Shown here piece by piece: positions 27,620 to 36,807 of a stretch of 64,000 nt of DNA (the stretch's first letter is position 1; each line of letters begins with the position of its first letter). The notes under the pieces were generated by a model. The model saw nothing but the letters and a program-made list of their open reading frames with translations, had not been told where the DNA came from and did no database searches. This DNA comes from Haloimpatiens massiliensis (GTDB taxonomy: Bacteria > Bacillota > Clostridia > Clostridiales > Clostridiaceae): NCBI RefSeq assembly GCF_900184255.1, contig NZ_LT854640.1, forward strand, positions 2,172,877 through 2,236,876. The letters are read 5' to 3'. The translations under genes were made by a program, and so were the position numbers.

Positions 27620-28282
27620 CTATCTATTAAACGTAACTACATCACCCATTAGTGTTATTTCATCCTCATCTAATACAATTCCTCCAGTGTTTTTAATAGC
27701 ATAAATACTATCTGTTTTTTCTTTTAATACCCGCTCTATGCACTTGTTTTGTATATGATTATCTTCATAATGTACTTCAATGTAAAAATTCTTTTTTATT
27801 AATCCCAGCCCTTCGCAATATTTAAATTCTGGATTGCCCTCATCTGTCGATATATAATAATTTTTAAGTTGCATTAAAGCTCCTGCGCTTGATCCAATAA
27901 TTACTTTACCCTTCTCTATGCTGTGAAGTAAACCCTTTTCTAAAACACGTTCAACTGCATTTTCAGTATCACCACCTGTTAAGAATAAAATATCACTACT
28001 TTCTATAATTTTCTTCATCTCCTCAACAGTATGCTGAAAATAGTTAATCCATATAATATTTTCTTCACTAATTCCTAAATCTACAAAAGGCCCAACTGTT
28101 TCTCTGTAGTACTTACCATTATTTTTGTTGTACATATTCTGCCAATCCATATCATTACTTATCCCTTTACCAAATGAAAATGGAATAATTGCAACTTTAT
28201 CATTACAATTTATATATTTTCTCATTGTATCTCTAGCCCATTCTTCATTAAAATTATACTGACTTAATAATGTATTTACCAT
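27620..28282 (-). CDS. Peptidase E-like (S51) / type 1 glutamine amidotransferase-like protein
   Basis: 220 residues with the S51 layout: ILFLTGGDTENAV (glycine-rich turn), then the nucleophile elbow IIGSSAGALM with the active Ser, and a later HYEDN carrying a His candidate. Peptidase E cleaves Asp-X dipeptides; close relatives with unknown substrates are common in clostridia. RBS GGGAGG is 6 nt from the ATG. A broken second S51 gene lies at 40520-40891. Exact substrate unproven. Confidence 0.8.
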   Translation of the reverse strand: MVNTLLSQYNFNEEWARDTMRKYINCNDKVAIIPFSFGKGISNDMDWQNMYNKNNGKYYRETVGPFVDLGISEENIIWINYFQHTVEEMKKIIESSDILFLTGGDTENAVERVLEKGLLHSIEKGKVIIGSSAGALMQLKNYYISTDEGNPEFKYCEGLGLIKKNFYIEVHYEDNHIQNKCIERVLKEKTDSIYAIKNTGGIVLDEDEITLMGDVVTFNR

Positions 28283-28378
28283 TTTAATCCTCCCATTAAG
28301 TAAAATCCTATATTATATACCCTTATATCCTTGAATTCATATTTGCAAAATCATAAGATTATTGCAAATAACTATATT

Positions 28379-28440
28379 TATGATTTTGCCACAAAAAGCA
28401 TTACATTACCTGAATTATACCTTTTTTTGGGTTAATCATA
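28379..28440. mobile_element. 62-bp deletion derivative of MITE family 3
   Basis: Left end TATGATTTTGCCACAAAAAG plus CATTACATTACCTGAATTAT joined directly to the right end GGGTTAATCATA, so only the two termini of the 317-bp element remain. Its right end supplies the TAA stop (GATTAA) of the DUF4440-like gene. Confidence 0.75.
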
Positions 28441-28806
28441 TTTATTTTTAATTTTTGTTCCTTGGTGAAAAATCATCTGCCACCTATTATCAACAAGTTT
28501 CCATATGGAACTTCTCATGGCCTTCGCTTCATCTCCAATGCCTATAATAGTCGAATAAGTAATCAAAACAACATCCTTTGATAAAATTTTACCTTTAAAG
28601 TCATATGCCTTTATTTCTATTGGTTTTGAATTAGGTATACCTTCTAAAACATCTTTTTTATCACATACAAAACCTGATGAACAAAACTCAATAAATTCAT
28701 CTGCTATCAATCTATCTAACTCTTCTCTAGATGCTCGTATTTCTGACTTGAGTGATTTTTTCTCAAGGTCTATTACTTCTTTTAACATGTCATTATCATT
28801 TATCAT
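28432..28806 (-). CDS. DUF4440 / SnoaL-like (NTF2 fold) protein
   Basis: 124 residues with the DUF4440 pattern: ARSREELDRLIADEFIEFCSSG-like helix and strand, then VVLITYSTI and SSIWKLVDNRWQMIFHQGT at the end, typical of NTF2-fold domains. The family includes steroid-isomerase-like and calcium-kinase association domains; function here unknown. The last two codons and stop (Tyr-Asp-TAA) lie in a family 3 MITE end, so the original C-terminus may have been replaced. Confidence 0.75.
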   Translation of the reverse strand: MINDNDMLKEVIDLEKKSLKSEIRASREELDRLIADEFIEFCSSGFVCDKKDVLEGIPNSKPIEIKAYDFKGKILSKDVVLITYSTIIGIGDEAKAMRSSIWKLVDNRWQMIFHQGTKIKNKYD

Positions 28807-28992
28807 ATGTCTGCGTCTCTCCTTCTTATAAATATATAAATTAAATATTAAATCCCTATTTACTATCTTAAAAATTACTTAACTGTCACCTATCTTACCC
28901 TCTATTTTCTGCCTTACTTATCTTTTATATCTTTCTGTATTCTCTTATTTGCCTGTTTCTACGCATATTATTCCATATAAACATTTTTATGG

Positions 28993-29493
28993 CTACACTA
29001 ATTTTGTAAAATCAATATTGTCTGCTTTTTTAACAGTAATTAACTTGTCTTCATATTGGTTCAGCATTTCTTGAAAATTCACTCTATTTTTTTCAAAATC
29101 CCTAGTCCATTTATACATTAGTTTTAACATTTTTAAATCTGATTTGTAATGACATTTCTCTATTTTAAGTTGCTGCTTCACATAACGTAATAAAATACGA
29201 CATTTTCGTTTCCAAAGTGGGGTATCAAGGAAAATTATTTTATCAGCCATATGAAATAATAAGTGACAACTTTCTCTATAAGTACCTTCTATAATCCAAT
29301 CTCCTAATCTATCAATATTTTTAATGACCTCCACTTGTTGCTCCGGGGTTCGCTTATATCTACCTTTATCAGTTTTATGCCAAACGATACAATCCAACTC
29401 ATAATGAGGAATTTTTAATTTTTTTGATAATTCCTTAGCTAAAGTAGTTTTTCCACTTGCCACTATCCCGATTATATATATCTTGCTCAACAT
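28993..29493 (-). CDS. P-loop kinase-like protein (DNA topology modulation protein FlaR type)
   Basis: ~166 residues with P-loop GIVASGKTTLAKEL, then HYELDCIVWHK, the substrate-side motif of the FlaR/adenylate-kinase-like group, and RGRYKRTPEQQ-like lid. The name FlaR is historical; the group is best viewed as small-molecule or nucleotide kinases of unknown substrate. GAGGTG overlaps an upstream GTG; the ATG at 29493 or the TTG at 29490 is the likely start. Confidence 0.8.
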   Translation of the reverse strand: MLSKIYIIGIVASGKTTLAKELSKKLKIPHYELDCIVWHKTDKGRYKRTPEQQVEVIKNIDRLGDWIIEGTYRESCHLLFHMADKIIFLDTPLWKRKCRILLRYVKQQLKIEKCHYKSDLKMLKLMYKWTRDFEKNRVNFQEMLNQYEDKLITVKKADNIDFTKLV

Positions 29494-29532
29494 CTTCACC
29501 TCAATGAATACACTAAATTTCTTATAGTATCT

Positions 29533-30303
29533 TTACTCAAGATTATAATTCAAATAAATTTTCTCTAACATAAAGTCTGCAAAATCAACTAATGATTGGG
29601 GATTATAATTAAATTTAGTTGTATTTTCATAGGATGATAAAGCTTCTTTTATAATATCAACGTACTCCTTCTGTAAAGAAACATTAGAATACACCCATTC
29701 GCCTCCTTCTTTTTTAGAACATATTGCCCCTTCCTTAAGATAATATAAAACCCTGCAAAGATTTAGAATGGTATACACGGGTAAATTAAGTATTTGTGAT
29801 TTTGCATTATCTACATCATAAAGAATTGATTTAAAATAGTATTTTGGAGGAACAGGCTCAAATACATCCTTTATAGACTTCCCAAAAATACAAATGCCCC
29901 TTGCAATAGTAACCGTAATATGCGCAGCTAAATCTGGGTCTTGTCCATCTTCACACATATAACTATAGTCGTTTTCATATTTTTCCTTATGAACATTTGA
30001 ATAATGTAAAATAAATGGCGTAGGATATCTAAAATGTTTTACATCATCTTCTAATAAAATACTCATTTCAAGCCCCTTATGTGGTCCCTTCTTAGACAGC
30101 TTCAATAAAATATCTATTAACTGCCTTTTAGTATTAAAATTTATTCTTTCCTTTATTACAACTAATAAATCAATATCACTTACATCAGGATTAAAACAAT
30201 TCATTGCTAAAGACCCATGAATATAAATACCTATAAGATTATCCTGTAAAATATCATGGTAACTTTCAATAATACTATCCAATATATTTTCTACAGATTT
30301 CAC
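29533..30303 (-). CDS. AadA-like aminoglycoside nucleotidyltransferase (NTase + DUF4111)
   Basis: 256 residues. The N-terminal pol-beta-type NTase core has GIYIHGSLAMN and DVSDIDLLVV (GS...DxD metal site), and the C-terminal helical DUF4111 domain has ITVTIARGICIFG, LNLCRVLYYLKEGAICSK and GEWVY. This is the architecture of ANT(3'')/ANT(9) streptomycin/spectinomycin adenylyltransferases. Resistance is plausible but unproven; chromosomal homologues in clostridia are common and mostly untested. Starts at GTG with GAGG upstream. Confidence 0.82.
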   Translation of the reverse strand: MKSVENILDSIIESYHDILQDNLIGIYIHGSLAMNCFNPDVSDIDLLVVIKERINFNTKRQLIDILLKLSKKGPHKGLEMSILLEDDVKHFRYPTPFILHYSNVHKEKYENDYSYMCEDGQDPDLAAHITVTIARGICIFGKSIKDVFEPVPPKYYFKSILYDVDNAKSQILNLPVYTILNLCRVLYYLKEGAICSKKEGGEWVYSNVSLQKEYVDIIKEALSSYENTTKFNYNPQSLVDFADFMLEKIYLNYNLE

Positions 30304-30392
30304 TATTCATCCATCCTCAATTTCATTATTTAAATTAATCTTTTTACATTCTCTATAATCCCTTAATAATATTTAATAATTGTTTTCAACTA

Positions 30393-30554
30393 TTACTTAA
30401 TGCGCTTGCTTTTAGGTATAAACTCGTATCCATAAAAAACTTTTAGTACCTCATTGGGTATAATTGGACCTATGATCTCTATTTTCTTGTGTCCTGTATT
30501 AATTATGCTATTACAACTTGGTTTTGGTTTTCCTCCACTAATTTCTTGGAGCAT
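30393..30554 (-). pseudogene. Unassigned ORF fragment
   Basis: A 53-codon frame (MLQEISGGKPKPSC..., ending FYGYEFIPKSKRIK) continues upstream without an RBS to a TGA just past the following gene, so it looks like the C-terminal remnant of a lost gene. Family not recognised. The rest of the 300-bp gap is empty. Confidence 0.35.
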
Positions 30555-30602
30555 ATTCTGAGATACACTGAATATAACTTTAGAAATTTTTGGTCATTTT
30601 CT

Positions 30603-31160
30603 TCATGCTTCTCTTTTCTTTCCTATCCATTCTCTTTTTAATAATCCATATAGTATATGATTCACATATCTATCATTTAGCCATTCAGCATCTCTAATTA
30701 TTCCTTCTTCTGTAAAACCGTACTTTTTAGGAAGTGCTCTGCTTTTTAAATTTTCTTCTGCAATAGTGATTTCAATTTTATTTAATTCCATTTCTTTAAA
30801 TCCATAGTCAAGAAATACTTTTAAAGCTTTTGTCATTATTCCTTTCCCTTGGTATTCCTGTCCAAGCCAATATCCAATAGATACAGCTCCTCTACTCTTG
30901 TCCACATTATAATAACCTATCAATCCTGCAAACTTCCCTTTAAAAATAATTATTGCTTTAAATCCCTCATCTGAAACATATTGCCTTTGAGCTTCTTCTA
31001 TAAAAGACATTATATCATCTACTGATTTAGTTTCTATTACCCAAGGCAGCCACCTTTTTAAATGTTCTCTACTATTATCAATTAATTTATAAAAGCGCTC
31101 AGCATCCTGTTTATTAGGCAGCTTTAACTCAATATCATTGTCTACTATATATTTGAACAT
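30603..31160 (-). CDS. GNAT acetyltransferase, RimJ/RimL type
   Basis: 185 residues: LKLPNKQDAERFYKLIDNSR at the N-terminus, motif A IGYWLGQEYQGKGIMTKAL (acetyl-CoA pyrophosphate loop Q-x-x-G-x-G) and motif B EITIAEENLKSRALPKKYGF. The WLPWV segment is typical of RimL-like ribosomal-protein or ribosomal-peptide N-acetyltransferases, often annotated as L7/L12 serine acetylase-like. Substrate unknown. A GGGGTGG RBS precedes the ATG. Confidence 0.88.
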   Translation of the reverse strand: MFKYIVDNDIELKLPNKQDAERFYKLIDNSREHLKRWLPWVIETKSVDDIMSFIEEAQRQYVSDEGFKAIIIFKGKFAGLIGYYNVDKSRGAVSIGYWLGQEYQGKGIMTKALKVFLDYGFKEMELNKIEITIAEENLKSRALPKKYGFTEEGIIRDAEWLNDRYVNHILYGLLKREWIGKKREA

Positions 31161-31348
31161 ACTTCCACCCCATTTCTAAACATAAATAATATTATTTTAT
31201 ATCTAATGTTATTTACGTTTATTTTTTAAGTCCATTTGTATTTATATAATTTAATCCTAAATTCTCTTACTCTTACTCGTTTTGTTCTAAACTTACTTAA
31301 TAATTCTGTTTTTCACACTGTATGCACTATATATTTACTATTTATTAA

Positions 31349-31738
31349 TTATATTTTTTCTTTATCAATACTTACTTTCTTTATATTTTTTATACAAGCA
31401 TATATTTGCTTAAAACCAAATACCACCAAAATGCCTGAAAGAATACATTCTGAGTATCTTTTTTCATAAAGTGTATGTATGAAATAAATAAATAGTAGTA
31501 TAGGCCATATTATTCCCCAAATAAATTCAAACAATTGTTTATGTTTATTCTCTCTATAATCTTTTATATAAGTAAGTATTTCTAAAAAACTAACTACAGC
31601 AAAAGTACTAAGTAGAATGACTTCCATATAATTTTTTTGATAAAATCCATATATAACACCACTCAACATTAATATAAACCATGCAATTTGTAGAATAACT
31701 TCAGATATTTTTTTACTTTCATCATTTTTTCTCAACAT
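31349..31738 (-). CDS. Small four-TM membrane protein, unknown
   Basis: 129 residues with four hydrophobic helices arranged as two similar pairs (WFILMLSGVIYGFYQKNYME ... VVSFLEILTYI; WPILLFIYFIHTLYEKRYSE ... VFGFKQIYACI). The second pair repeats the first, an internal duplication. No family recognised. RBS AAAGGGGG is 6 nt before the ATG. Confidence 0.65.
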   Translation of the reverse strand: MLRKNDESKKISEVILQIAWFILMLSGVIYGFYQKNYMEVILLSTFAVVSFLEILTYIKDYRENKHKQLFEFIWGIIWPILLFIYFIHTLYEKRYSECILSGILVVFGFKQIYACIKNIKKVSIDKEKI

Positions 31739-31837
31739 TTATGCCCCCTTTTTCCTCCCCTATTTATGTTTTAACATTTATAACTTATTGTACAAAACAT
31801 ATGTATTTGTAATTGTATAAATACTTTTATTATAAAA

Positions 31838-32290
31838 TCACTTAATAGTTGTAGACTTTTCCATTATATATCTACTATCATGGATATTCTCTACAATTTT
31901 ATATCCATTTCTAAGATATAAATTAACAGCTCCCTTATTTTTAACAAATACATATAGAAATATATCCTTATTTTTATCTTTTGAAACTAAATCAATATAT
32001 TTCAGAACTTCCGTCCCTATACCTCTTCCTTGAAATTCTTTAAAAATATATAAATCATCCAGTTCAAGCTTTTCTCCATCAGTGTGCAAATAAAAATATC
32101 CTACCTTAACACCTTTAATATAAATACACATATAACTTTCTATATTATTTTGTATCTTTTTCTTAATCCAAGTAAATATCTTTTGAAAATCAAGCTGGAA
32201 ATTAGTTTCGTACTTTTCAATAAGATTTTTATTTAACTCAAATATTTTGTCTTTATCTTCCTCTGTAGCATTTTTAAAGGTTATTTCCAT
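31838..32290 (-). CDS. GNAT acetyltransferase
   Basis: 150 residues with motif A LYIFKEFQGRGIGTEVLKYI and motif B FLYVFVKNKGAVNLYLRNGY. A compact single-domain N-acetyltransferase of unknown substrate. RBS GGGGTGAG before the ATG. Part of the minus-strand run, with 46 bp to its downstream neighbour's partner at 32337-32774. Confidence 0.87.
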   Translation of the reverse strand: MEITFKNATEEDKDKIFELNKNLIEKYETNFQLDFQKIFTWIKKKIQNNIESYMCIYIKGVKVGYFYLHTDGEKLELDDLYIFKEFQGRGIGTEVLKYIDLVSKDKNKDIFLYVFVKNKGAVNLYLRNGYKIVENIHDSRYIMEKSTTIK

Positions 32291-32336
32291 AGTCTCACCC
32301 CAATAGTCATAAAAATTTATGGTTACTGCATATTCT

Positions 32337-32774
32337 TTACAGTTGCACCACCATTACTTCTTCCTCCCACATTATCTCACCAGTTTTCTCAAATCCCATG
32401 CTTTCATATAGCTTCTTGGCAACTATATTTTCAGGTACAACACTTGTGTAAAATTTAATTTTGCCATACTTCTCCCTAATCAATTCTAGCAATTTAACTA
32501 TAGCTGCTTTTCCATACCCCTTATGTTGAAATTTTTTATCAATCATTAATCTACTCATTTCAATTCTTTTTGTTTCTGGATCTAAATCGTACATTAAAAA
32601 ACCAACCATAGCATCTCCATCATAAATACATAATGGATAAAGCTCTTCTTCAAACTTAGACTCCAATATAGAATACCAATTTGTAGCAACATATTCCTTC
32701 TGCTCACTTAATACTTCTAAGTCAATACATTCTTCCCAGTTCTCTCTATTTATTTCTTTAAAAATAATATTCAT
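32337..32774 (-). CDS. GNAT acetyltransferase (diamine/spermidine-acetyltransferase-like)
   Basis: 145 residues: MYDLDPETKRIEMSRLMID precedes motif A KFQHKGYGKAAIVKLLELI, and motif B is FYTSVVPENIVAKKLYESMG. The ...VVPENIVAKKLYESMGFEKTGEI ending is like Bacillus PaiA/BltD-type spermidine/diamine acetyltransferases. Substrate assignment is tentative. Confidence 0.85.
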   Translation of the reverse strand: MNIIFKEINRENWEECIDLEVLSEQKEYVATNWYSILESKFEEELYPLCIYDGDAMVGFLMYDLDPETKRIEMSRLMIDKKFQHKGYGKAAIVKLLELIREKYGKIKFYTSVVPENIVAKKLYESMGFEKTGEIMWEEEVMVVQL

Positions 32775-32827
32775 GCTCCCAGCCCCTATATTCTATAAAT
32801 TAATATATTTTGTCTTTAATACATTTG

Positions 32828-33631
32828 CTAATTTTCTAAATAATATTTTTGAATCATATTAAGCGTAAAATAGTATAGTTTCCGTCTAAAATTTCCCTGC
32901 AGAAGTTTGACATTTTGTTTGTTCAAATAAAAATAATATAAATCTTCAATTACTTCCAAGTCCGCCCTATCTGAAAAGATAGTTTTAGAGAACAGAAAAA
33001 TATCACTTTTCCTTATGCTTAACATGCCATTATGTATACATATACACCTAATGGCTTCCCAAGCATTTTTTATTTGAGTTATACCTCCCTTATCCAATTC
33101 GTAATTAGAAACCCTATCATTTAAATCCATAACAGATCTTTGTATTCTTTCCACGCGAATAGGAACAAAAGATTTAGGTTCAATTTTAGTATAAAACTCT
33201 GTTATGTCTTGTCCATATATTACCTTATGATTTTTAATGCTATCAAAAGCATATAGCCACAATTTTGGATATCCTCTTGGAATATTATTTAAATTCCATT
33301 CATTTAATCGCCTTTGCCCACAGTCTTTTACAGTATCAATATCTTGCCATTGAATATCGTAAATTAAAGGTTTTCTTGGATATCCTCTTTTGGGCAGTTT
33401 ACTTTGAATATTTTTCACTACTTCTTCTATATGCTGCTTAACTTGTAAATCTACCTTTTTATTTAACGTTGTAATTGTAATATCAATATCGCTGGAATCT
33501 TCAATAAAGTCTCCCCTTATAACACTTCCATCAATAATCACACTAATAATTTCACTTTGTATTAATGAACTTACCTTTTGTAACTCAAATTGTAATAGTT
33601 TTATATTTTCTAAAACTTCATTTAATATCAA
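32828..33631 (-). CDS. Nucleotidyltransferase-domain protein
   Basis: 267 residues. The NTase core has VIIDGSVIRGDF and DSSDIDITITT (GS...DxD), followed by a helical C-terminal domain (QIKNAWEAIRCICIHNGMLSI). Related to aminoglycoside-modifying or MNT-type NTases but not close to a named class. Its TTG start overlaps the TGA of the ASCH gene (TTGA), with AGGTGG inside that gene, so the pair is translationally coupled. Confidence 0.75.
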   Translation of the reverse strand: MILNEVLENIKLLQFELQKVSSLIQSEIISVIIDGSVIRGDFIEDSSDIDITITTLNKKVDLQVKQHIEEVVKNIQSKLPKRGYPRKPLIYDIQWQDIDTVKDCGQRRLNEWNLNNIPRGYPKLWLYAFDSIKNHKVIYGQDITEFYTKIEPKSFVPIRVERIQRSVMDLNDRVSNYELDKGGITQIKNAWEAIRCICIHNGMLSIRKSDIFLFSKTIFSDRADLEVIEDLYYFYLNKQNVKLLQGNFRRKLYYFTLNMIQKYYLEN

Positions 33632-34107
33632 TATTTGTACACCACCTGAAATTCTTCAAATACTACCAACATGTCTTCTGAAAAATTCATTCCTTTCTCA
33701 CTTAATTCTTTAGTAAAAAAGTCTATATGCACTTTTCTCCAATATTTTAAAGATTTATCTCCCTCACCTTCTATTTCAGCCAATTCTTCATTTACATCTC
33801 TAAACGGAACTAAAACAACATTTTTGTTTCTTATAATGCAATTTGCTATTCCATTCCAATCAGTAATAACGCTATATTCCCCTTCCTTAGGCAATTCCTC
33901 TTTTTCTAACTCATAAAGACAATAAAGTGAGGAGGTTCCTCTTTTTATTCCCTTATTAACTAATTCAGCTAAATTATTAGCACTTTTTTCATTATTGCAA
34001 AAATACCATGAAGTGTAATTTTTATTAGTAGTGGTGATATTCTCCCCTATAGATGTTAAATAATCTTCCCACATTTTTTTCACTGATTTATGCTCTTGTT
34101 CCATCAT
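33628..34107 (-). CDS. ASCH-domain protein
   Basis: 159 residues matching ASCH (beta-barrel, PUA-like): MWEDYLTSIGE, NLAELVNKGIKRGTSSLYCLY (the GKK-A/T signature region), WNGIANCIIRNKNVVLVPFRDV and EGEGDKSLKYWRKVHIDFF. ASCH proteins bind or cleave RNA or, as in YqfB, hydrolyse acetylated nucleosides. Coupled to the downstream NTase gene, an unusual pairing that hints at a shared nucleotide or RNA substrate (inference). RBS AAGGGGAG. Confidence 0.85.
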   Translation of the reverse strand: MMEQEHKSVKKMWEDYLTSIGENITTTNKNYTSWYFCNNEKSANNLAELVNKGIKRGTSSLYCLYELEKEELPKEGEYSVITDWNGIANCIIRNKNVVLVPFRDVNEELAEIEGEGDKSLKYWRKVHIDFFTKELSEKGMNFSEDMLVVFEEFQVVYKY

Positions 34108-34177
34108 TTAAACTCCCCTTTATCTTATAATTTAATATTGTTCATTTAAAACATAAAAAAATGTAGCTTGTGGTGAA

Positions 34178-34747
34178 CTATAGTTTATACTCATTACCTC
34201 TATAAGCTTCTTTCAATTTATCTTTCAATTTAGGATGCTTCTTAATACAATAATCAATAATATCCGTTTTACCTTGTTTATAAAAGTATACTGCTTCTTC
34301 AACTAAATCCGAATCATCTGAAGGTATATCTGGATGCCTCCTTGGATATCTATAAATTCTGATGTTTACTTGTTTCTCCATTGCCATAAGTTTTTCAAGT
34401 ATATTCTGAATTTTTTCTCCATTAATTACTTGAGCTTCACCTTTTGAAACAACTTCTCCTTCAAATCTCGTCTGTTCTTCTAAAAAAACACTTCCATCCA
34501 ATGTATAAATATATCCCTTTTTATTATCAAGTATTTCTTCTAATGCGCCTTCATACCTTTCGGTAATTTCCAAAATACTATCATATCCATATGCCACATT
34601 GAAAATAAAATCATTCCATCTTTGTAAAAATAGTAATGCAAGCGCTTTGTTTTTTGTAGCATAAACATAAGCTTCCCCATGTGTAGAAACATGTGGCCTA
34701 ATTACTCTTAAGCCTCCACTTGGTGATCCATGATAAACTAAATTCAT
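34178..34747 (-). CDS. Hypothetical protein with ADP-ribosyltransferase-like N-terminal motif
   Basis: 189 residues, family not firmly recognised. LVYHGSPSGGLRVIRPHVS and YVYATKNKALALLFL resemble the H/Y-x-G-S/T and following beta-strand/alanine-helix layout seen in some NAD-binding ART-fold and toxin-processing proteins. A C-terminal region (DDSDLVEEAVYFYKQGKTDI) is helical and polar. No glutamate active site can be assigned with confidence. RBS AGGGGGC is 9 nt from the ATG. Confidence 0.5.
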   Translation of the reverse strand: MNLVYHGSPSGGLRVIRPHVSTHGEAYVYATKNKALALLFLQRWNDFIFNVAYGYDSILEITERYEGALEEILDNKKGYIYTLDGSVFLEEQTRFEGEVVSKGEAQVINGEKIQNILEKLMAMEKQVNIRIYRYPRRHPDIPSDDSDLVEEAVYFYKQGKTDIIDYCIKKHPKLKDKLKEAYRGNEYKL

Positions 34748-34828
34748 AATTTATGCCCCCTAAAATTCCTCAAATATTTTTCGTGCACTCATTTTCTTTT
34801 AAAATTCCTAAATAATCTAATTATTCCC

Positions 34829-34978
34829 TTAATAATAATTACTTTCTATGAATTTATAAGAATAGCAACCTAACTTTAACAACATAGAATCGTATCCATA
34901 ATACTCTGCCAAAGCAACAATTATTGAATCAAAACAATCATTAAAAGCATTAGTATTTGGATGAATTTTCCATCACAT
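34829..34978 (-). pseudogene. N-terminal fragment of a peptide-biosynthesis (BtrH-N / C39-like) protein with in-frame stop
   Basis: A 50-codon frame starts ATG then TGA, with GGTAGGGGGG just upstream, and then reads WKIHPNTNAFNDCFDSIIVA...YYGYDSMLLKLG before a TAA. The NDCF...YYGYD pattern is like the N-terminus of BtrH-N or C39-type proteins seen in NRPS and peptide-antibiotic operons. The second-codon stop and early end mark it as dead. It follows the ABC exporters. Confidence 0.45.
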
Positions 34979-35046
34979 GTTTTACGCCCCCCTACCTTTG
35001 TGATAATTATAAATTAAACAAAACACATTATTTCAGCATACACACC

Positions 35047-36807
35047 CTAACGTTCATACCACTGTGCTTGCGATTGTAATAGCTTGTAATATCTACCTTT
35101 CATGTTTAACAATTCCCAATGAGTTCCTTCTTCTACTATTTCACCTTTATCCATAACTATAATTCTGTCTGCAATTTTAGTTGAACCTAATCTATGAGTT
35201 ACAAAAATGCATGTTTTCTTAACACTTATCCTTTTAAAAGACTCAAATACATTAGCCTCCTCAATTGGGTCAATAGCTGAAGTAGGTTCATCCAATACAA
35301 TTAGATTATGTGTCCTATAAAGCCCACGGGCGATTGCAATTCTTTGCCATTCTCCACCTGAAAGGTCTTGACCTCCAAACTCCCTAGATAGAATTGTGTT
35401 ACCTTTGATATTTAGTTCAGGTAAATTTATATCTACCTTATGGAGAAAATCCTCTATTGCTAGTTCAGATGTGATATTACTGATTTTGATATTGTCCTCT
35501 ATTGACAACTTGTATTTAATAAAATTTTGAAAAACAGCACTAATTCCTTTGAACCTTGAAGCACTTGAATAAGTATGGAGTGATTTGTCTCCGTACAAAA
35601 CCTGGCCTTTTGTAGGGTCATATAACCCCATAATTACCTTCGTCAATGTACTTTTCCCCGAACCATTTTCTCCTACAATTGCCAAGGATGTTCCAGACTT
35701 AATGGTAAGATTGATGTTCTTAAGCGCATTTCCACTAGCATTTGGATAAGCAAAACTTACATTTTTTAATTGAATATCTTGATCCTTTAGAATATCAGCA
35801 TCCTGACCTAAGTTACAATTATCATCAAGAAGTCTCACTAAGAATGAAGTATTTGAAATACCAACAAGTGCTCTTCCCAGGTCTTCAATTGCTCTTCTCA
35901 GCATTGTTGTTATTTTAGAAATAGAGTAATAAATAGCTGCAAACAAACCAATTGATATAACTCCTGAGTAGACAAAATACACTAAAAGCATAAGTACACT
36001 TAAGAATCCTATAGAATTTAGCAACTTCATAAACACTGATAACTTAAGGATATGTCTTTTAGTAGAAACAAATTCTTTACTGAATTCCTTGTTTGATTCA
36101 TTAAATAGTTTATAGAAATACTCAAAGGAACCATTAAGCAATGTATCTTTAAAGTATTCTCTTGATATGATACATTTTTCAAAGTACTCAGTTTTTCTTC
36201 TCCTGTTGCCCATTTTATCTTCAAAATCAAAACTTTGTTTTACCCTAATTTTCTCTAATAATAATGTAGGGATAAAAATCAGAACAATTACAAGTACCAA
36301 CACAGGATTTATATTCATCAAATATATTAATAAACTTAAAATATACGGTATATATAAAAACAAAATCTGTACAATAACACGAAGTCCACTGGGAGCATCC
36401 TCACTGCCAAAGCTTGCTTTTTTCAGCCTATCCATATTAGCTGAATCCTCGAACTCTATAGGCTTCATAAGTTTTGTACGATTATGATGTAAAAATTTCA
36501 TATATCCACTGCCACGTCTCCAAAAATAGCCTTTTGCCATGTACTCAATCCATTCCCCAAAAGGATACAATGCCAGAATCACTAGTAAACTTAGAATAGG
36601 CTTATAAATCAAATCTATTGTTGCTCCATTTGCAACATCTACAATACTATCAAACAATGTCTTTATTAAAACAATTTCAAGGAATCCAAGGGCACTCATA
36701 AATAAGGAAGAGATAACAAGTAGAACAAATGTTATAGGGCTTGCATGCCAAGTATATTTTATTAATCTTCTTATAACCCCTATCCCAGACATTTTTTTAT
36801 TTGTCAT
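35047..36807 (-). CDS. ABC exporter, fused permease-ATPase (subunit B of a pair)
   Basis: ~586 residues from the ATG at 36807 (AGGTG 6 nt upstream; overlaps the stop of the upstream ABC gene by 11 bp). Six-TM exporter domain (about 1-310) then an ATPase with Walker A GENGSGKST, signature LSGGEWQ, Walker B LIVLDEPTSAID and H-loop FVTHRLGS. The LSGGEWQ variant is frequent in exporters of NRPS or ribosomal peptide clusters. Probably a heterodimer with 36797-38575. Confidence 0.9.
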   Translation of the reverse strand: MTNKKMSGIGVIRRLIKYTWHASPITFVLLVISSLFMSALGFLEIVLIKTLFDSIVDVANGATIDLIYKPILSLLVILALYPFGEWIEYMAKGYFWRRGSGYMKFLHHNRTKLMKPIEFEDSANMDRLKKASFGSEDAPSGLRVIVQILFLYIPYILSLLIYLMNINPVLVLVIVLIFIPTLLLEKIRVKQSFDFEDKMGNRRRKTEYFEKCIISREYFKDTLLNGSFEYFYKLFNESNKEFSKEFVSTKRHILKLSVFMKLLNSIGFLSVLMLLVYFVYSGVISIGLFAAIYYSISKITTMLRRAIEDLGRALVGISNTSFLVRLLDDNCNLGQDADILKDQDIQLKNVSFAYPNASGNALKNINLTIKSGTSLAIVGENGSGKSTLTKVIMGLYDPTKGQVLYGDKSLHTYSSASRFKGISAVFQNFIKYKLSIEDNIKISNITSELAIEDFLHKVDINLPELNIKGNTILSREFGGQDLSGGEWQRIAIARGLYRTHNLIVLDEPTSAIDPIEEANVFESFKRISVKKTCIFVTHRLGSTKIADRIIVMDKGEIVEEGTHWELLNMKGRYYKLLQSQAQWYER

